DNA of 64,000 nt, taken from Bacteroidota bacterium. GTDB lineage: Bacteria > Bacteroidota > Bacteroidia > NS11-12g > UBA955. The notes beneath the pieces were generated by a model. It saw nothing but the letters and a program-made list of their open reading frames with translations, had not been told where the DNA came from and did not search any database. The position numbers and the translations under genes are program-made. Positions 37,590 to 46,961 of this stretch are shown here, in pieces. Position 1 is the first letter of the stretch. Every line of letters starts with the position of its first letter. The DNA is taken from assembly GCA_030682255.1 (NCBI GenBank), contig JAUXOK010000028.1:549321-613320 (forward strand), in the 5' to 3' direction.

Positions 37590-38042
37590 CTATTTCTTTA
37601 AACTTAGCGAAACGTTAATCCATTCGTCATCAAAATCAGCTTTAAAGGATTCATAAAAACGAATTGCATCCCTGTTCCAATTTAATACTTGCCATTGTAT
37701 TTTGGGATAGTTATTTTGTTGTGCAAATTGTATAAGATGGTTCATCAATTGTTTACCAACTCCTATGTTTCTATGATTTTCATTAACAATAATGTCTTCG
37801 AGATAAAGACATTTTCCCTTCCAAGTAGAATAACGATTATAACACAACGCCATTCCAACAATTCCATTGTGATTTTCTGCCACAATACAGTAAAAAAGTG
37901 GATTAGACATAAATCCATCTTTAAACAAGTTTTCTATAGTATTTTCTAATTCATATTCTGCTTTTTCAAAAATTGCTAATTCTTTGATTAGTTCAAATAC
38001 AGATGGCATATCTTGTGGTAGAGCTTCTCTTATATTAATCAT
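37590..38042 (-). CDS. GNAT family N-acetyltransferase (diamine acetyltransferase-like)
   Basis: This 150-residue protein has the GNAT fold, with an acetyl-CoA loop HRNIGVGKQLM, the strand WKGKCLYLEDIIV, and QVLNWNRDAIRFYESF near the end. This closely follows the layout of spermidine/spermine N1-acetyltransferases (LEDIYV, VLDWN, IxFY). The substrate is not proven. Its ATG overlaps the upstream S4 gene by 4 bp (ATGA), which suggests translational coupling. Confidence 0.9.
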   Translation of the reverse strand: MINIREALPQDMPSVFELIKELAIFEKAEYELENTIENLFKDGFMSNPLFYCIVAENHNGIVGMALCYNRYSTWKGKCLYLEDIIVNENHRNIGVGKQLMNHLIQFAQQNNYPKIQWQVLNWNRDAIRFYESFKADFDDEWINVSLSLKK

Positions 38043-38257
38043 ATCACAACCTCAATTTTCCTGTTTGAAACTAGAATAATATCACCTTGTTTTACTTTAT
38101 ATCTTTTTCTTGTTTCAACAAAATTATTACATAAAACTTGACCTGAATCGACTAAATATGAAGCTTCAGAGCCAGTATTTGCAATACCAACATATTTCAA
38201 TAATTGAATTAATGGTATAAACTCTTGTGATAATTTAAAAGTAATTGTTGGGTTCAC
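38039..38257 (-). CDS. S4-domain RNA-binding protein (YaaA/YbcJ-like)
   Basis: The 72-residue protein is a single S4 domain (IPLIQLLKYVGIANTGSEASYLVDSGQV, then RKRYKVKQGDII), so it likely binds structured RNA, often rRNA. The start is GTG 38257, which directly follows the in-frame TAA of the upstream gene with no spacer. That arrangement suggests stop-to-start reinitiation. Confidence 0.85.
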   Translation of the reverse strand: MNPTITFKLSQEFIPLIQLLKYVGIANTGSEASYLVDSGQVLCNNFVETRKRYKVKQGDIILVSNRKIEVVI

Positions 38258-38593
38258 TTATCTGACAACCAGTTTTTGAACTGTTGAAAGCTCACCATTT
38301 GAAATTTTGGTTAAATAAAAACCTTTTTCTAATTTAATTTGATCAATTTTAACAACAAAAACACCCTTTTTTAGGTCTTCTTCTGTTAATGAATATTGAA
38401 AAACAGTTTGTCCAATAACATTAGAAATTACAAAAGTCAAATTTTTAATACTTTTAAAACCAGACTGAAATGAAACTTCTAAGACATCACTTGTCATTGG
38501 ATTAGGATACATTTTATAAGTTAATGGCTGCTGTTGAGCTTCAACACTAAAGAATGATAAAATAACAAATGATATTAAAAATAAATGTTTCAA
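38258..38593 (-). CDS. Minimal type IX cargo: signal peptide plus type A sorting domain
   Basis: The 111-residue protein has a signal peptide (MKHLFLISFVILSFFSVEA) and then essentially only the type A sorting domain (YKMYPNPMTSDVLEV, IGQTVFQYSLTEEDLKKGVF, ENGF-like GFYLTKISNG and VQKLVVR). There is no passenger domain, so it may act as a surface peptide or a secretion-machine ligand, or be a relic of a larger gene. The next gene starts in the same frame directly after its stop. Confidence 0.85.
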   Translation of the reverse strand: MKHLFLISFVILSFFSVEAQQQPLTYKMYPNPMTSDVLEVSFQSGFKSIKNLTFVISNVIGQTVFQYSLTEEDLKKGVFVVKIDQIKLEKGFYLTKISNGELSTVQKLVVR

Positions 38594-38630
38594 ATATTTT
38601 GCAAATATATTAAATAAAAATTAAAAAACA

Positions 38631-38660
38631 AAAAAAAGCAGCACTATGTGCTGCTTTTTT
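38631..38660. terminator. Bidirectional terminator
   Basis: A 7-bp stem GCAGCAC / GTGCTGC with loop TAT lies between seven A and six T. On the minus strand it ends the small lipoprotein gene that stops at 38678. Confidence 0.9.
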
Positions 38661-38677
38661 AAATAAAACTTAACTGA

Positions 38678-38875
38678 TTATTTAGCAGCTGGAGTTTCAG
38701 TAGCTGGAGCTTCAGTAGCTGGAGCTTCTTCAGTAGCAGGAACTTCTTCAGTAGCAGGAGCTTCAGCAGAAGTTTCTTCAGTTGTTGGAGTTTCAGTAGA
38801 CTCTGTTTCTTGTGGTGCGCTGTTGCAAGCAGTAAATGCGAAAGCAGCGATAGCGATAACTAATAATTTTTTCAT
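38678..38875 (-). CDS. Small Pro/Glu/Ala/Thr-rich lipoprotein
   Basis: The 65-residue protein has a lipoprotein signal (MKKLLVIAIAAFAFTAC) and a low-complexity tail of repeated ATEE(V/A)P and ATEAP units. The tail DNA repeats 15-18 bp units, so copy number may vary between strains. The negative, extended tail suits a surface spacer or a peptidoglycan-region lipoprotein. No enzymatic role is suggested. It has its own promoter and terminator. Confidence 0.8.
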   Translation of the reverse strand: MKKLLVIAIAAFAFTACNSAPQETESTETPTTEETSAEAPATEEVPATEEAPATEAPATETPAAK

Positions 38876-38907
38876 TTTGTCTGTTTATTTTATAATTAAA
38901 ATCTTTG

Positions 38908-38937
38908 CAAAGCTAATATAAATTTCTTGTTTTCAAA
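38908..38937 (-). promoter_or_regulatory. Promoter of the small lipoprotein gene
   Basis: On the minus strand TTTG (about 38934-38937), an 18-nt spacer and TAGCTTTG (38908-38915) match the Bacteroidota consensus. The predicted leader to the ATG at 38875 is about 30 nt. Confidence 0.75.
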
Positions 38938-38946
38938 ATTTATTTT

Positions 38947-40755
38947 TTAATTTGTTTGTTTAGACATTCTTTCTCTGTCTGATTGCCTTAAATTAATTTT
39001 TCTAATTCGAATAGATTTAGGGGTTAACTCTACAAATTCATCTTTCATGATATATTCTAAAGCTTCTTCAAGAGAGAACTGAATTTTTGGTGCTAGTTTG
39101 GTAGAATCATCTTTACCAGCAGCTCTAAAATTAGTTAACTGCTTTGCTCTTACTAAATTTAAAACCATATCATCTTGACGATTATTTTCTCCAACTACTT
39201 GTCCTTCATATATTTCATCCCCTGGCTCAACAAAAAACACACCTCTATCACTCATTTTATCTATAGAGTATGCCGTTGCTATGCCTGTTTCCATACTAAC
39301 CAAAGAACCATTGTTTCTTCCATTAATATCACCTTTCCAAGGTTCATATGCAACAAAACGATGCGCCATTATGGCTTCTCCTTGAGTAGCGGTTAACATA
39401 TTGCTTCTTAATCCCATTAATCCTCTTGATGGTATTTTAAATTCTAAATGTTGTAAATCCCCTTTTGGTTCCATAATGGTTAATTCACCTTTTTTCTGTG
39501 TTGCTAATTCAATTACTTTTCCAGCAAAAGCCTCCGGAACATCAACAACTAGCATTTCTATTGGTTCATGTTTTACACCATCAATTTCTTTAACCAATAC
39601 TCTTGGCATACCAACTTGTAATTCATAACCTTCTCTTCTCATGGTTTCAATCAAAATTGATAAGTGTAATACTCCTCTACCATATACTAATATACTATCT
39701 TGACTATCTGTGTCTTCAATTCTTAATGCTAAGTTTTTCTCTGTTTCTTTTTCCAATCTTTCTCTTAAATGTCTTGATGTTACGAATTTACCTTCTTTTC
39801 CAAAGAAAGGAGAATTATTAATAGTAAACAACATACTCATTGTAGGTTCATCAATACTAATTTTACCAAGTCCTTCTGGTTTATCAAAATCTGCTACGAC
39901 ATCTCCAATTTGAAAATTTTCAATCCCTACAATGGCACAAATATCTCCATTTTGAATTTCTGTAACTCTCTTTTTGCCTAAACCTTCGAAAGTATAAAGT
40001 TCTTTAACTCTCATTTTAGTTATTGATCCATCATTCTTAACTAATGAAACAGGTTGACCTTCTTTTACAACACCTCTATGGATTTTGCCTACTGCAATTC
40101 TACCAAGGAAACTGCTGTAATCTAATGATGTTATTTGCATTTGTAGAGTTCCTTCATTGTTAATAGGTGCTGGTACATAGTCTAATATACAATCTAACAA
40201 TGGAGAAATATTATCGGTGGGCTGTTTATAATCTGTGCTCATCCAACCTTGTTTACTACTTCCATAGATGGTTGGGAAACTTAATTGTTGTTCGTTAGCA
40301 TCTAAATTAAAGAATAAATCAAAAACCATTTCATGTACTTCTTCTGGTCTACAATTTTCTTTATCAACTTTATTAACCAACAAAATTGGTTTTAATCCTA
40401 GTTGAAGTGCTTTTTGCAAAACAAATCTAGTTTGTGGCATGGGACCTTCAAAAGCATCAACCAACAAAACGACACCGTCTGCCATTTTTAAAACACGTTC
40501 TACCTCACCACCAAAGTCAGCGTGACCAGGTGTGTCTATAATATTGATTTTAATGCCTTTGTATTGTACAGATACGTTTTTTGAAAAGATAGTGATTCCT
40601 CTTTCTCTTTCTAAGTCATTATTATCTAAGATTAGTTCCCCTGATTCTTCATTATCTCTAAAGAGTTTGCAGTGATACAAAATTTTGTCAACAAGAGTAG
40701 TTTTACCGTGGTCAACGTGGGCTATGATTGCAATGTTTCTGATGGCTTGTTCCAT
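38947..40755 (-). CDS. typA: Ribosome-associated GTPase TypA/BipA
   Basis: The 602-residue translational GTPase has the P-loop [15 protein letters not shown], the G3 motif [16 protein letters not shown], the G4 motif NKVDKENC and the BipA C-terminal region [21 protein letters not shown]. BipA binds the ribosome in a manner like EF-G and helps 50S assembly under stress or cold. A -7 element TACCTTTG (40781-40788, minus strand) lies 25 nt upstream of the ATG. Confidence 0.97.
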   Translation of the reverse strand: MEQAIRNIAIIAHVDHGKTTLVDKILYHCKLFRDNEESGELILDNNDLERERGITIFSKNVSVQYKGIKINIIDTPGHADFGGEVERVLKMADGVVLLVDAFEGPMPQTRFVLQKALQLGLKPILLVNKVDKENCRPEEVHEMVFDLFFNLDANEQQLSFPTIYGSSKQGWMSTDYKQPTDNISPLLDCILDYVPAPINNEGTLQMQITSLDYSSFLGRIAVGKIHRGVVKEGQPVSLVKNDGSITKMRVKELYTFEGLGKKRVTEIQNGDICAIVGIENFQIGDVVADFDKPEGLGKISIDEPTMSMLFTINNSPFFGKEGKFVTSRHLRERLEKETEKNLALRIEDTDSQDSILVYGRGVLHLSILIETMRREGYELQVGMPRVLVKEIDGVKHEPIEMLVVDVPEAFAGKVIELATQKKGELTIMEPKGDLQHLEFKIPSRGLMGLRSNMLTATQGEAIMAHRFVAYEPWKGDINGRNNGSLVSMETGIATAYSIDKMSDRGVFFVEPGDEIYEGQVVGENNRQDDMVLNLVRAKQLTNFRAAGKDDSTKLAPKIQFSLEEALEYIMKDEFVELTPKSIRIRKINLRQSDRERMSKQTN

Positions 40756-40836
40756 TTATTCCTATTTTTTACGAAGTTTGCAAAGGTAAGCAAAATAAAC
40801 CACTTAAGGTTTAAAACCACAAATCTTAACACAAAA

Positions 40837-40866
40837 AAAATCCCGAAACAGTATTTCGGGATTTTT
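40837..40866 (-). terminator. Terminator of the gld/por operon
   Basis: A 9-bp stem ATCCCGAAA / TTTCGGGAT with a 5-nt loop is followed on the minus strand by a T-rich run. It lies 22 bp after the gldN stop and upstream of typA. Confidence 0.85.
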
Positions 40867-40887
40867 AATAATTTTTTTAATGCTAAA

Positions 40888-41724
40888 TTAATATTGCCAT
40901 AAATCATGTTCAAAAATGAATAAATCATTTTTTATTTCATCACTTTTTAATAATGCCCCAACTCCATCATCGGCATATTCATTAAACTTGTTAATAAAAT
41001 TATCAAAAACATTTGATTCATAAACAATATAACTATCAAAGATTCTCATCTGAAAGAAATCGTCATAACTTAATCTAGCTGCATCATTATATCTGTTAAA
41101 CATTTCTAAGCCAGCTAACATATATCTAATTTCATCCATTTTAATCCAACACAGTGGTTGGTCTGGTACAGTTAAACCGGCAATAGTTGGTGCAAATATT
41201 GGGGCAATTGCAATAATTCTTGGTTTAAAGATTGAATATTTATAATCAAAAACCCAATCTTCCATCACCCAATATTTATGAATATCTTCCCATTTGTAAG
41301 GAATAGTGATGATAGAATCATGGCCATACTCTGGATCGTCTGGATCGTCTTGAACCCACAATGCCATTTCACTTCCACCCCTTTTTACAAAATCTTCAGT
41401 AGTATAAGATGAAATTAGAGAATCGTTTCTATATGCTATTATATTTCCTAAACTTAATTCAGTATATAAAAATCTATTAAGAGGATTTCTTGGCCACTCC
41501 AATTGTTTGTTTATCTTTTGACGACCATCTATACATCTGATAACGCGTCTTGAAAACTTAACATCTGCCTCTCTCATGTATGGATAAGCAATAACTGGTC
41601 TTTCTCTTACTGCAACTTTAACATAACTTGTATGTTCTCCACTTGTAATGTAATCGGCATAATCAACTTGACCATTTAAAGTTGAATAAATTAAAACCAA
41701 AATTAAAATTGCTATCTTATTCAT
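40888..41724 (-). CDS. gldN: Type IX secretion/gliding protein GldN (PorN)
   Basis: The 278-residue protein has a signal peptide (MNKIAILILVLIYSTLNGQ) and the GldN/PorN core (RPVIAYPYMREADVKFSRRVIRCID, YKWEDIHKYWVMEDW and the C-terminal YDDFFQMRIFDSYIVYESN). In the machine GldN/PorN forms a periplasmic ring together with the lipoprotein GldK/PorK under the outer membrane. It follows gldM by 2 bp. Confidence 0.95.
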   Translation of the reverse strand: MNKIAILILVLIYSTLNGQVDYADYITSGEHTSYVKVAVRERPVIAYPYMREADVKFSRRVIRCIDGRQKINKQLEWPRNPLNRFLYTELSLGNIIAYRNDSLISSYTTEDFVKRGGSEMALWVQDDPDDPEYGHDSIITIPYKWEDIHKYWVMEDWVFDYKYSIFKPRIIAIAPIFAPTIAGLTVPDQPLCWIKMDEIRYMLAGLEMFNRYNDAARLSYDDFFQMRIFDSYIVYESNVFDNFINKFNEYADDGVGALLKSDEIKNDLFIFEHDLWQY

Positions 41725-41726
41725 AA

Positions 41727-43307
41727 TTATTGTATTGTAAATGTTAATGGGCTTAATAATCTTTCTCCAGCAGGGCCTCTAGCATAAATACCATCTACCA
41801 AGATAATATCGCCTTTTTTAGCTTTAGCTGCAAAAGCTTTAATTGGAGCAGGATTATTTCCAGAACCAGAAGATTCTTGAAGACCATCTTTTTTTGACAA
41901 TAATAATACTCTATATTTTGTAACTGTAAACTTTACACCATCGTATACAAATCCCGATAATGCTGCGTTTAAAAACGATTGACCTTGTATAATTTCTTTT
42001 GGATAAGACCCGGAAATTAGGGACCCTAACATTGCTTCTGGTTTTGGAACTTGTTTTATTCTGAAAGGCATTTTACCCATAGGTTTTGTAGTACCATCAG
42101 GCATTCTTGCACTAACAGAAATCGATGTTTCTCTTGCACCAGCATCTACTTTAGCATTAAATTTCCCATCACCTGATTTTGTTAAAGTTAATCCAGGACC
42201 AGCAGTTACAGTAGTATTAGCAGAAGTAACACCAGGCACAGAAATTGACATAGGGTTATCTAAACCTATGTATAGCACATTCATTGCATCAGCAGAAATC
42301 GTAGCTGAAGGCATAAAAGAAGTCCATTCTACAGGTGTTGCTGATACATAAGTAAGTTCACCTGTTTCAGGATCTAATGTTTGAATTTTAGCTTCAACTT
42401 TTCTACTTCCAACACCACTAGCCATCTGAGTATATTCTCCGATTCCGTCAACAACGCTTACTTTTTGTCCATTTACTAAAATTTCTGCAGCAGCAGTTGA
42501 ATTGTATGCCATTAAAGCAACTTTTGCTTTAAAGGATGAACCTGCCATTACGTTAGTTGATTCTGGAATAATCATAGCTGCTTGCTTATCAAATTTAACA
42601 GTTTGTGCATCAATACTATTTGCTAAGTAAGTTAATATTTCAGATTCTAAAGACTTGCAATCATTTTGAGTTTTAGTCAATAATGTAACTACACCTGCTA
42701 AAGGAGCATGTTCTAAATACCTAGATACCCAAGTTATATTTTTCAAACCTTCTTTTGGTGGGTCCTCAGCTTTTAATTGCGTAGATTTTTCTAATCCTTT
42801 TGCGTACTCAACTCCGCCTTTAACCTTATCATCCTGAATAACTTTTAAAAGTTTAGCTCTTGTTTCATTGATTTTATCTTGAAGTTTTTTCCCATTTCCA
42901 CCACCTTCAGGTATAAAATAATTAGCATGTTTTTCCATATTATCTGGTTGAGTTAGTTCACCGAGAGCTTCATTATCTTTTCTTCCACCAGCCTGAGTAA
43001 TTAAATCGGTTTTAATTTTCTCAACAAAAGCTGAAAATTCATCTGAAATTTTTTGAACTTCCAACGCTTTTAGATAAAAGGGCTCAGTTTTCTTTTTCTT
43101 ATTTTCTTCTTCCATACTAGCTTTGAAGAAGTTTAAAGATTCTTGATTTTTTAAATCTGCGTTTTTATTTGCATTTATGAATGACAATTCAAACATATGA
43201 AACGCTTTTAGGATATCTTTTGATACGTTTAAGGCTAAGAGAGCGATCAACACGAGATACATCATGTTAATCATTTTCTGCCTAGGGGATAATTTTCCAC
43301 TTGCCAT
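41727..43307 (-). CDS. gldM: Type IX secretion/gliding motor protein GldM (PorM)
   Basis: The 526-residue protein has one N-terminal membrane helix (MINMMYLVLIALLALNVSKD) followed by a long periplasmic part that would be the D1-D4 domains of the PorM/GldM dimer. With GldL it forms the proton-driven rotary motor that powers secretion and gliding. The length and helix position match the family, and the C-terminal domain ends GPAGERLLSPLTFTIQ. Confidence 0.96.
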   Translation of the reverse strand: MASGKLSPRQKMINMMYLVLIALLALNVSKDILKAFHMFELSFINANKNADLKNQESLNFFKASMEEENKKKKTEPFYLKALEVQKISDEFSAFVEKIKTDLITQAGGRKDNEALGELTQPDNMEKHANYFIPEGGGNGKKLQDKINETRAKLLKVIQDDKVKGGVEYAKGLEKSTQLKAEDPPKEGLKNITWVSRYLEHAPLAGVVTLLTKTQNDCKSLESEILTYLANSIDAQTVKFDKQAAMIIPESTNVMAGSSFKAKVALMAYNSTAAAEILVNGQKVSVVDGIGEYTQMASGVGSRKVEAKIQTLDPETGELTYVSATPVEWTSFMPSATISADAMNVLYIGLDNPMSISVPGVTSANTTVTAGPGLTLTKSGDGKFNAKVDAGARETSISVSARMPDGTTKPMGKMPFRIKQVPKPEAMLGSLISGSYPKEIIQGQSFLNAALSGFVYDGVKFTVTKYRVLLLSKKDGLQESSGSGNNPAPIKAFAAKAKKGDIILVDGIYARGPAGERLLSPLTFTIQ

Positions 43308-43336
43308 AATTAGTTGTCTTTAAATTATTTTAAATT

Positions 43337-44002
43337 TTATTTACTTGAAGCACCACCCATAGCACTTAACATGTTACCATATACTGAATTTAAGTTTCCT
43401 AAATTTTTATTTAATTTAGAAATATTGTCTTTAAATTCAACGCTTTCGTTAGCTGTTGATGTTAAATTATTCACCATAGAACTCAATCCTCCGGCAAAAG
43501 ATGCCATTGAAGAACTAATTTCATTAGATGATGTGCCGATAGATTCGATAGCTTTTGATGCTTTTGATATATTGGAAGTATATTCATTTGTAGCAACTGT
43601 TGCGTTGCTTAAAGATGACATATCTTTTACATTATCGCTTAATGATTTTAATCCGTTTCCTAAACTGCCTATTAATTCTGGACCTACTTTAGCTTCAGCT
43701 AGCATTTTATCTAATTGTTGCGAAACAGTACCTGTAGCTTTTTGTTTTTTTTCTGATGGTTCGATACCTGCTAATTCAGGATAAACGAGTGTCCAATCAT
43801 ATTCAGCATGAATAGGTTCAAATACCGAAACAAAGAAAATCAATGCTTCTGTTCCTAATCCTGCGATCAACATGGCATCTGCGCCAGGCCAGTGCATAAT
43901 TTTAAATAATGCTCCGATAATTACTACTGATGCACCCCATCCATAGATGTATGCCATTACTTTTTTAAATCCTTTACTTTCGAAAATGCTGTTACTGCTC
44001 AT
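43337..44002 (-). CDS. gldL: Type IX secretion/gliding motor protein GldL (PorL)
   Basis: The 221-residue protein has two membrane helices near the N-terminus (YGWGASVVIIGALFKIMHWP and MLIAGLGTEALIFFVSVFEP). The second holds the glutamate that is thought to carry protons through the GldL pentamer. A cytoplasmic tail rich in Ser and Asn with coiled-coil features follows. It lies between gldK and gldM. Confidence 0.95.
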   Translation of the reverse strand: MSSNSIFESKGFKKVMAYIYGWGASVVIIGALFKIMHWPGADAMLIAGLGTEALIFFVSVFEPIHAEYDWTLVYPELAGIEPSEKKQKATGTVSQQLDKMLAEAKVGPELIGSLGNGLKSLSDNVKDMSSLSNATVATNEYTSNISKASKAIESIGTSSNEISSSMASFAGGLSSMVNNLTSTANESVEFKDNISKLNKNLGNLNSVYGNMLSAMGGASSK

Positions 44003-44018
44003 AATTGATAAATTGTTT

Positions 44019-44060
44019 GTTAAATTGTTATTTGTTATTGTTAAATTGTTATCTGTTGTT
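44019..44060. repeat. Two-copy 21-bp direct repeat between gldK and gldL
   Basis: GTTAAATTGTTAT(T/C)TGTT(A/G)TT occurs twice in tandem, with a partial third copy upstream, in the 79-bp gap between the gldK stop and the gldL ATG. Its role is unknown; it may reflect slippage. Confidence 0.7.
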
Positions 44061-44081
44061 TGTTACTTGAAAAACCAAATG

Positions 44082-45428
44082 CTATTTCCTATCTTTATTA
44101 GATCTACCTATGTAATTTTGGATACATCTAAATCCAACATAACTTTTACAAGTATCTTGATATTCATAAGTTCTGCTTCCATTTTGTATAAAATAAGCGA
44201 CATCTTTCCATGATCCACCTTTAATCACTTTACGTTTCAACGTTATACTTGTTGATGCAGCAATTGCCCCTGTTTCAGGAACAGAAGTTCTATAATCTGG
44301 ATTTAAATCATGTGTAAAAATGTGTGATTGTTCGCTCCATGTATTTATAGTCCATTCCGCTACATTACCAGCCATGTTATACAATCCATAATCATTAGGA
44401 AAATAAGAATCTATTCTAACTGGATAAATACCTCCGTCTGCACCATAATTACCTCTTAATGGTTTAAAGTTTGCTAACATACAACCTTTACTGTTTCTAG
44501 TATAAGGACCTCCCCAAGGATAAGGACTTCCAACTCTACCGCCTCTAGCTGCATATTCCCATTCGTATTCTGTAGGTAATCTAAAGTCTTCAGTTACAGG
44601 ATCACCCATAGCTTCCCAGTAAGTGTTTTTATAGATTGTTCTCCATGCTGCAAATGCATTAGCTTGATGCCAATTTACGCCTACAACTGGATAATCATCA
44701 TATTTCACGTGGTTGTAGTAATGACGAGCCATTGGATCATTATATGAATATGTAAAATCTCTTACCCAACATAATGTGTCTGGATAAACTAATGTTTTTT
44801 CAGTTTTGATATATTTTCTTCTATTTTTTACTCTACCTTCTTTATATCTATCTTGATTATCGGCATCATTAGCTGCAAATTGAAAATCAAACCACTGGTA
44901 TTCGTAATTGAGCTGGTTTACGTCAATTTGTTTTTTGCCTCTAAAACGTTCTTCAGCACTATAATATAGTGGTTCTAGTTCATCTTTGTATTTTTCCCAA
45001 TCAATTCTAGCTTCGTAATTAATGAAACCTAGTCCTTGGTTTAAATCTTGGTCACCTGTATAATCATCAGGAAATGGGGTAAACAATGTTTCGTCACCAG
45101 TCCAAACTCTTTTGATAGAATCAATAACAAAATTAACGAATTGACGGTATTCATTGTTTGAAATTTCAGTTTCATCCATCCAGAAAGCAACTATACTTAC
45201 TTGTTTATTTGGAGTAATAAAAGATTGAAAAACATCCTGATCTGATTGGCCAGTATGAAATGTTCCAGATGGAATATATACAGTTCCATATGGTTGAGGG
45301 TGAAACCATAATCCTCTACCTTCAACACCGGTTAAATCTCCAGTAGTTCTAGGCGCACAACCTATGAATGTAAACAACGACAAAACAAAAAACATTCTCA
45401 TGTATTTATTTTTTTGTTGCTTCTTCAT
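44082..45428 (-). CDS. gldK: Type IX secretion/gliding lipoprotein GldK (PorK)
   Basis: I start it at ATG 45428 (MKKQQKNKYMRMFFVLSLFT), which gives a lipoprotein signal ending TFIGC; the longer frame from 45488 adds 20 hydrophilic residues. The mature protein has the formylglycine-enzyme-like (SUMF1) fold used by GldK/PorK: VYIPSGTFHTGQSDQD, WMDETEISNNEYRQFV, RLPTEYEWEYAARGG and NMAGNVAEWT. The fold is structural here, with no enzymatic role known. It forms the outer-membrane-attached ring with GldN. Confidence 0.94.
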   Translation of the reverse strand: MKKQQKNKYMRMFFVLSLFTFIGCAPRTTGDLTGVEGRGLWFHPQPYGTVYIPSGTFHTGQSDQDVFQSFITPNKQVSIVAFWMDETEISNNEYRQFVNFVIDSIKRVWTGDETLFTPFPDDYTGDQDLNQGLGFINYEARIDWEKYKDELEPLYYSAEERFRGKKQIDVNQLNYEYQWFDFQFAANDADNQDRYKEGRVKNRRKYIKTEKTLVYPDTLCWVRDFTYSYNDPMARHYYNHVKYDDYPVVGVNWHQANAFAAWRTIYKNTYWEAMGDPVTEDFRLPTEYEWEYAARGGRVGSPYPWGGPYTRNSKGCMLANFKPLRGNYGADGGIYPVRIDSYFPNDYGLYNMAGNVAEWTINTWSEQSHIFTHDLNPDYRTSVPETGAIAASTSITLKRKVIKGGSWKDVAYFIQNGSRTYEYQDTCKSYVGFRCIQNYIGRSNKDRK

Positions 45429-45638
45429 CTTTGTATTTTTAGTTTCCAGTTTTGAATTACTGGTAACAAAATCCATTTCTTTGTTCATTTTGGTAATATA
45501 TTGTTTGTGTGTGTGTAATATTTTGTGTCAATCGGCAAAAATAAAGTTTTTTATTAATATTTCTACTTGATATTTTAACTTGGTATTTTAATCTATAACG
45601 TTTCTAAAATCTTTTTATTGTGTAATAGTCTAAAAAAA

Positions 45639-46700
45639 TTAATCAGATTGTCTATTCATGAATGGTGGCGTTAAGATATTAATTTTCTTAGGAGGATCTA
45701 TTTTAATATCAAAACAATAGTTTAATTGTAATTCGTGTGTTCCAGATGACACTGATAATATTCTTGATAAAGTTAAATCATAAGAGTATCCAACTCTTAA
45801 CCCTTGTAATTTACCTTTGAAACCAGAATACCCTAATAATATAGAAACTGCATCAGAAGTACTTCTATAAGCTAATCCACCCCAAAGTTTATCTTGGTAT
45901 TCAACAAGACCTGTTAAATCTATTTGATTAACTCCAGCTCTTTTGAATTTAGCAGAAGGATGAAATTTAAGATTAGGGTTTCCTAAAAAGTCTTCCATAG
46001 TTATACCACCCATTAGATGAATATTTTTTTCAGGAGTAGAAAAAGTAATAGAGTTTCCTCCGGGAGTACTGAATTCAAAAGTTGGGCTATTAATATTTAA
46101 TACAGATAATCCAACCCACAAATTCCTTGTCGAAACAGAATTTTGCATAGGATCGGTATAATAAACACCTCCACCAAATACAGGATGCATATCTTGAACA
46201 GTATTGGTTGGTATAGATGGATCGCCAGGAGCTAAGGGCTTTAGCATTCCACCTTCGATTCCTTTTTGTAATATGTTTGCTTCAAAACCTAAGGCAATTG
46301 TTGCACCACTTGCAAGGGGAATTCTACCCGCGGCATCAATTTTAACGTGTGTGCTTGATTCATAACCGAGTTTATCATTGATAAATCCAATTCCTAAACC
46401 TCCATATTTGGTAACAGGGGCTGAGAATGAAAACATCTGTGTTTTGGGACCAACATTTTTTTGTGGTGCTTCTACTTTGTTTAAATCATAAAGTTCAGGC
46501 GTTCTATCTTCATAACCTAGATATTGATAATGAGAAAGAGCTGTGAAACAGTACCTTTGACCAGCACCAGCGGCAGCTGGATTATATAACATTCTGTTGA
46601 AAGCATAATGAGTAATGTAAGGATCTTGCTGAGCAAACGCCTCATTTTTGGTAAACACCAAAAATATTAATAGAATGGATAACTGTATATTTTTTTTCAT
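45639..46700 (-). CDS. porP: PorP/SprF family type IX secretion outer-membrane protein
   Basis: The 353-residue protein has a signal peptide (MKKNIQLSILLIFLVFTKNEAFA) and the family opening QQDPYITHYAFNRMLYNPAAAGAG, followed by barrel strands (YGGLGIGFINDKLGYES, GLRVGYSYDLTLSRI). PorP/SprF proteins act with type B cargo proteins, which are abundant at the right side of this window. It is directly upstream of gldK in the same direction, which forms the porP-gldKLMN order typical of T9SS loci. Confidence 0.94.
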   Translation of the reverse strand: MKKNIQLSILLIFLVFTKNEAFAQQDPYITHYAFNRMLYNPAAAGAGQRYCFTALSHYQYLGYEDRTPELYDLNKVEAPQKNVGPKTQMFSFSAPVTKYGGLGIGFINDKLGYESSTHVKIDAAGRIPLASGATIALGFEANILQKGIEGGMLKPLAPGDPSIPTNTVQDMHPVFGGGVYYTDPMQNSVSTRNLWVGLSVLNINSPTFEFSTPGGNSITFSTPEKNIHLMGGITMEDFLGNPNLKFHPSAKFKRAGVNQIDLTGLVEYQDKLWGGLAYRSTSDAVSILLGYSGFKGKLQGLRVGYSYDLTLSRILSVSSGTHELQLNYCFDIKIDPPKKINILTPPFMNRQSD

Positions 46701-46724
46701 TCGCTGTAGATGAATAACAATTTA

Positions 46725-46756
46725 CAAATATGAAAGCATATTATCATTAAAACAAA
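46725..46756 (-). promoter_or_regulatory. Probable porP promoter
   Basis: On the minus strand TTTG (46753-46756), a 20-nt spacer and CATATTTG (46725-46732; one mismatch to TAnnTTTG) lie about 25 nt upstream of the porP ATG. Confidence 0.5.
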
Positions 46757-46910
46757 TTTTTTTATAAAATATTGTGTAAAAACTTGTGTTTTTTAAAAAA
46801 TCAGTACTTTCATACCATGATTTCTAGTTATATACACTTATTTTTATTTAAAATTTGGATGATGTTGTTATGTAATTTATATTGAATTTTATCTAATTTT
46901 TATTAAAACA

Positions 46911-46941
46911 AAAAAAACGCAATAGTTAAATATTGCGTTTT
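46911..46941 (-). terminator. Terminator of dnaA
   Basis: A 9-bp stem AACGCAATA / TATTGCGTT with loop GTTAAA is flanked by A and T runs, 21 bp after the dnaA stop codon. Confidence 0.85.
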
Positions 46942-46961
46942 CTAATCAATTAAGTTAATTT

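Noticed and set aside
43314..43784. Plus-strand ORF of 156 codons opposite gldL
   Set aside because: Antisense to gldL, a well-supported gene; the hydrophobic composition mirrors the Ser/Asn-rich coding strand.
46701..46961. Possible replication origin next to dnaA
   Set aside because: Only degenerate single matches to the DnaA box (such as TGTGTAAAA and TTATATACA) were seen; there is no cluster of TTATNCACA boxes.
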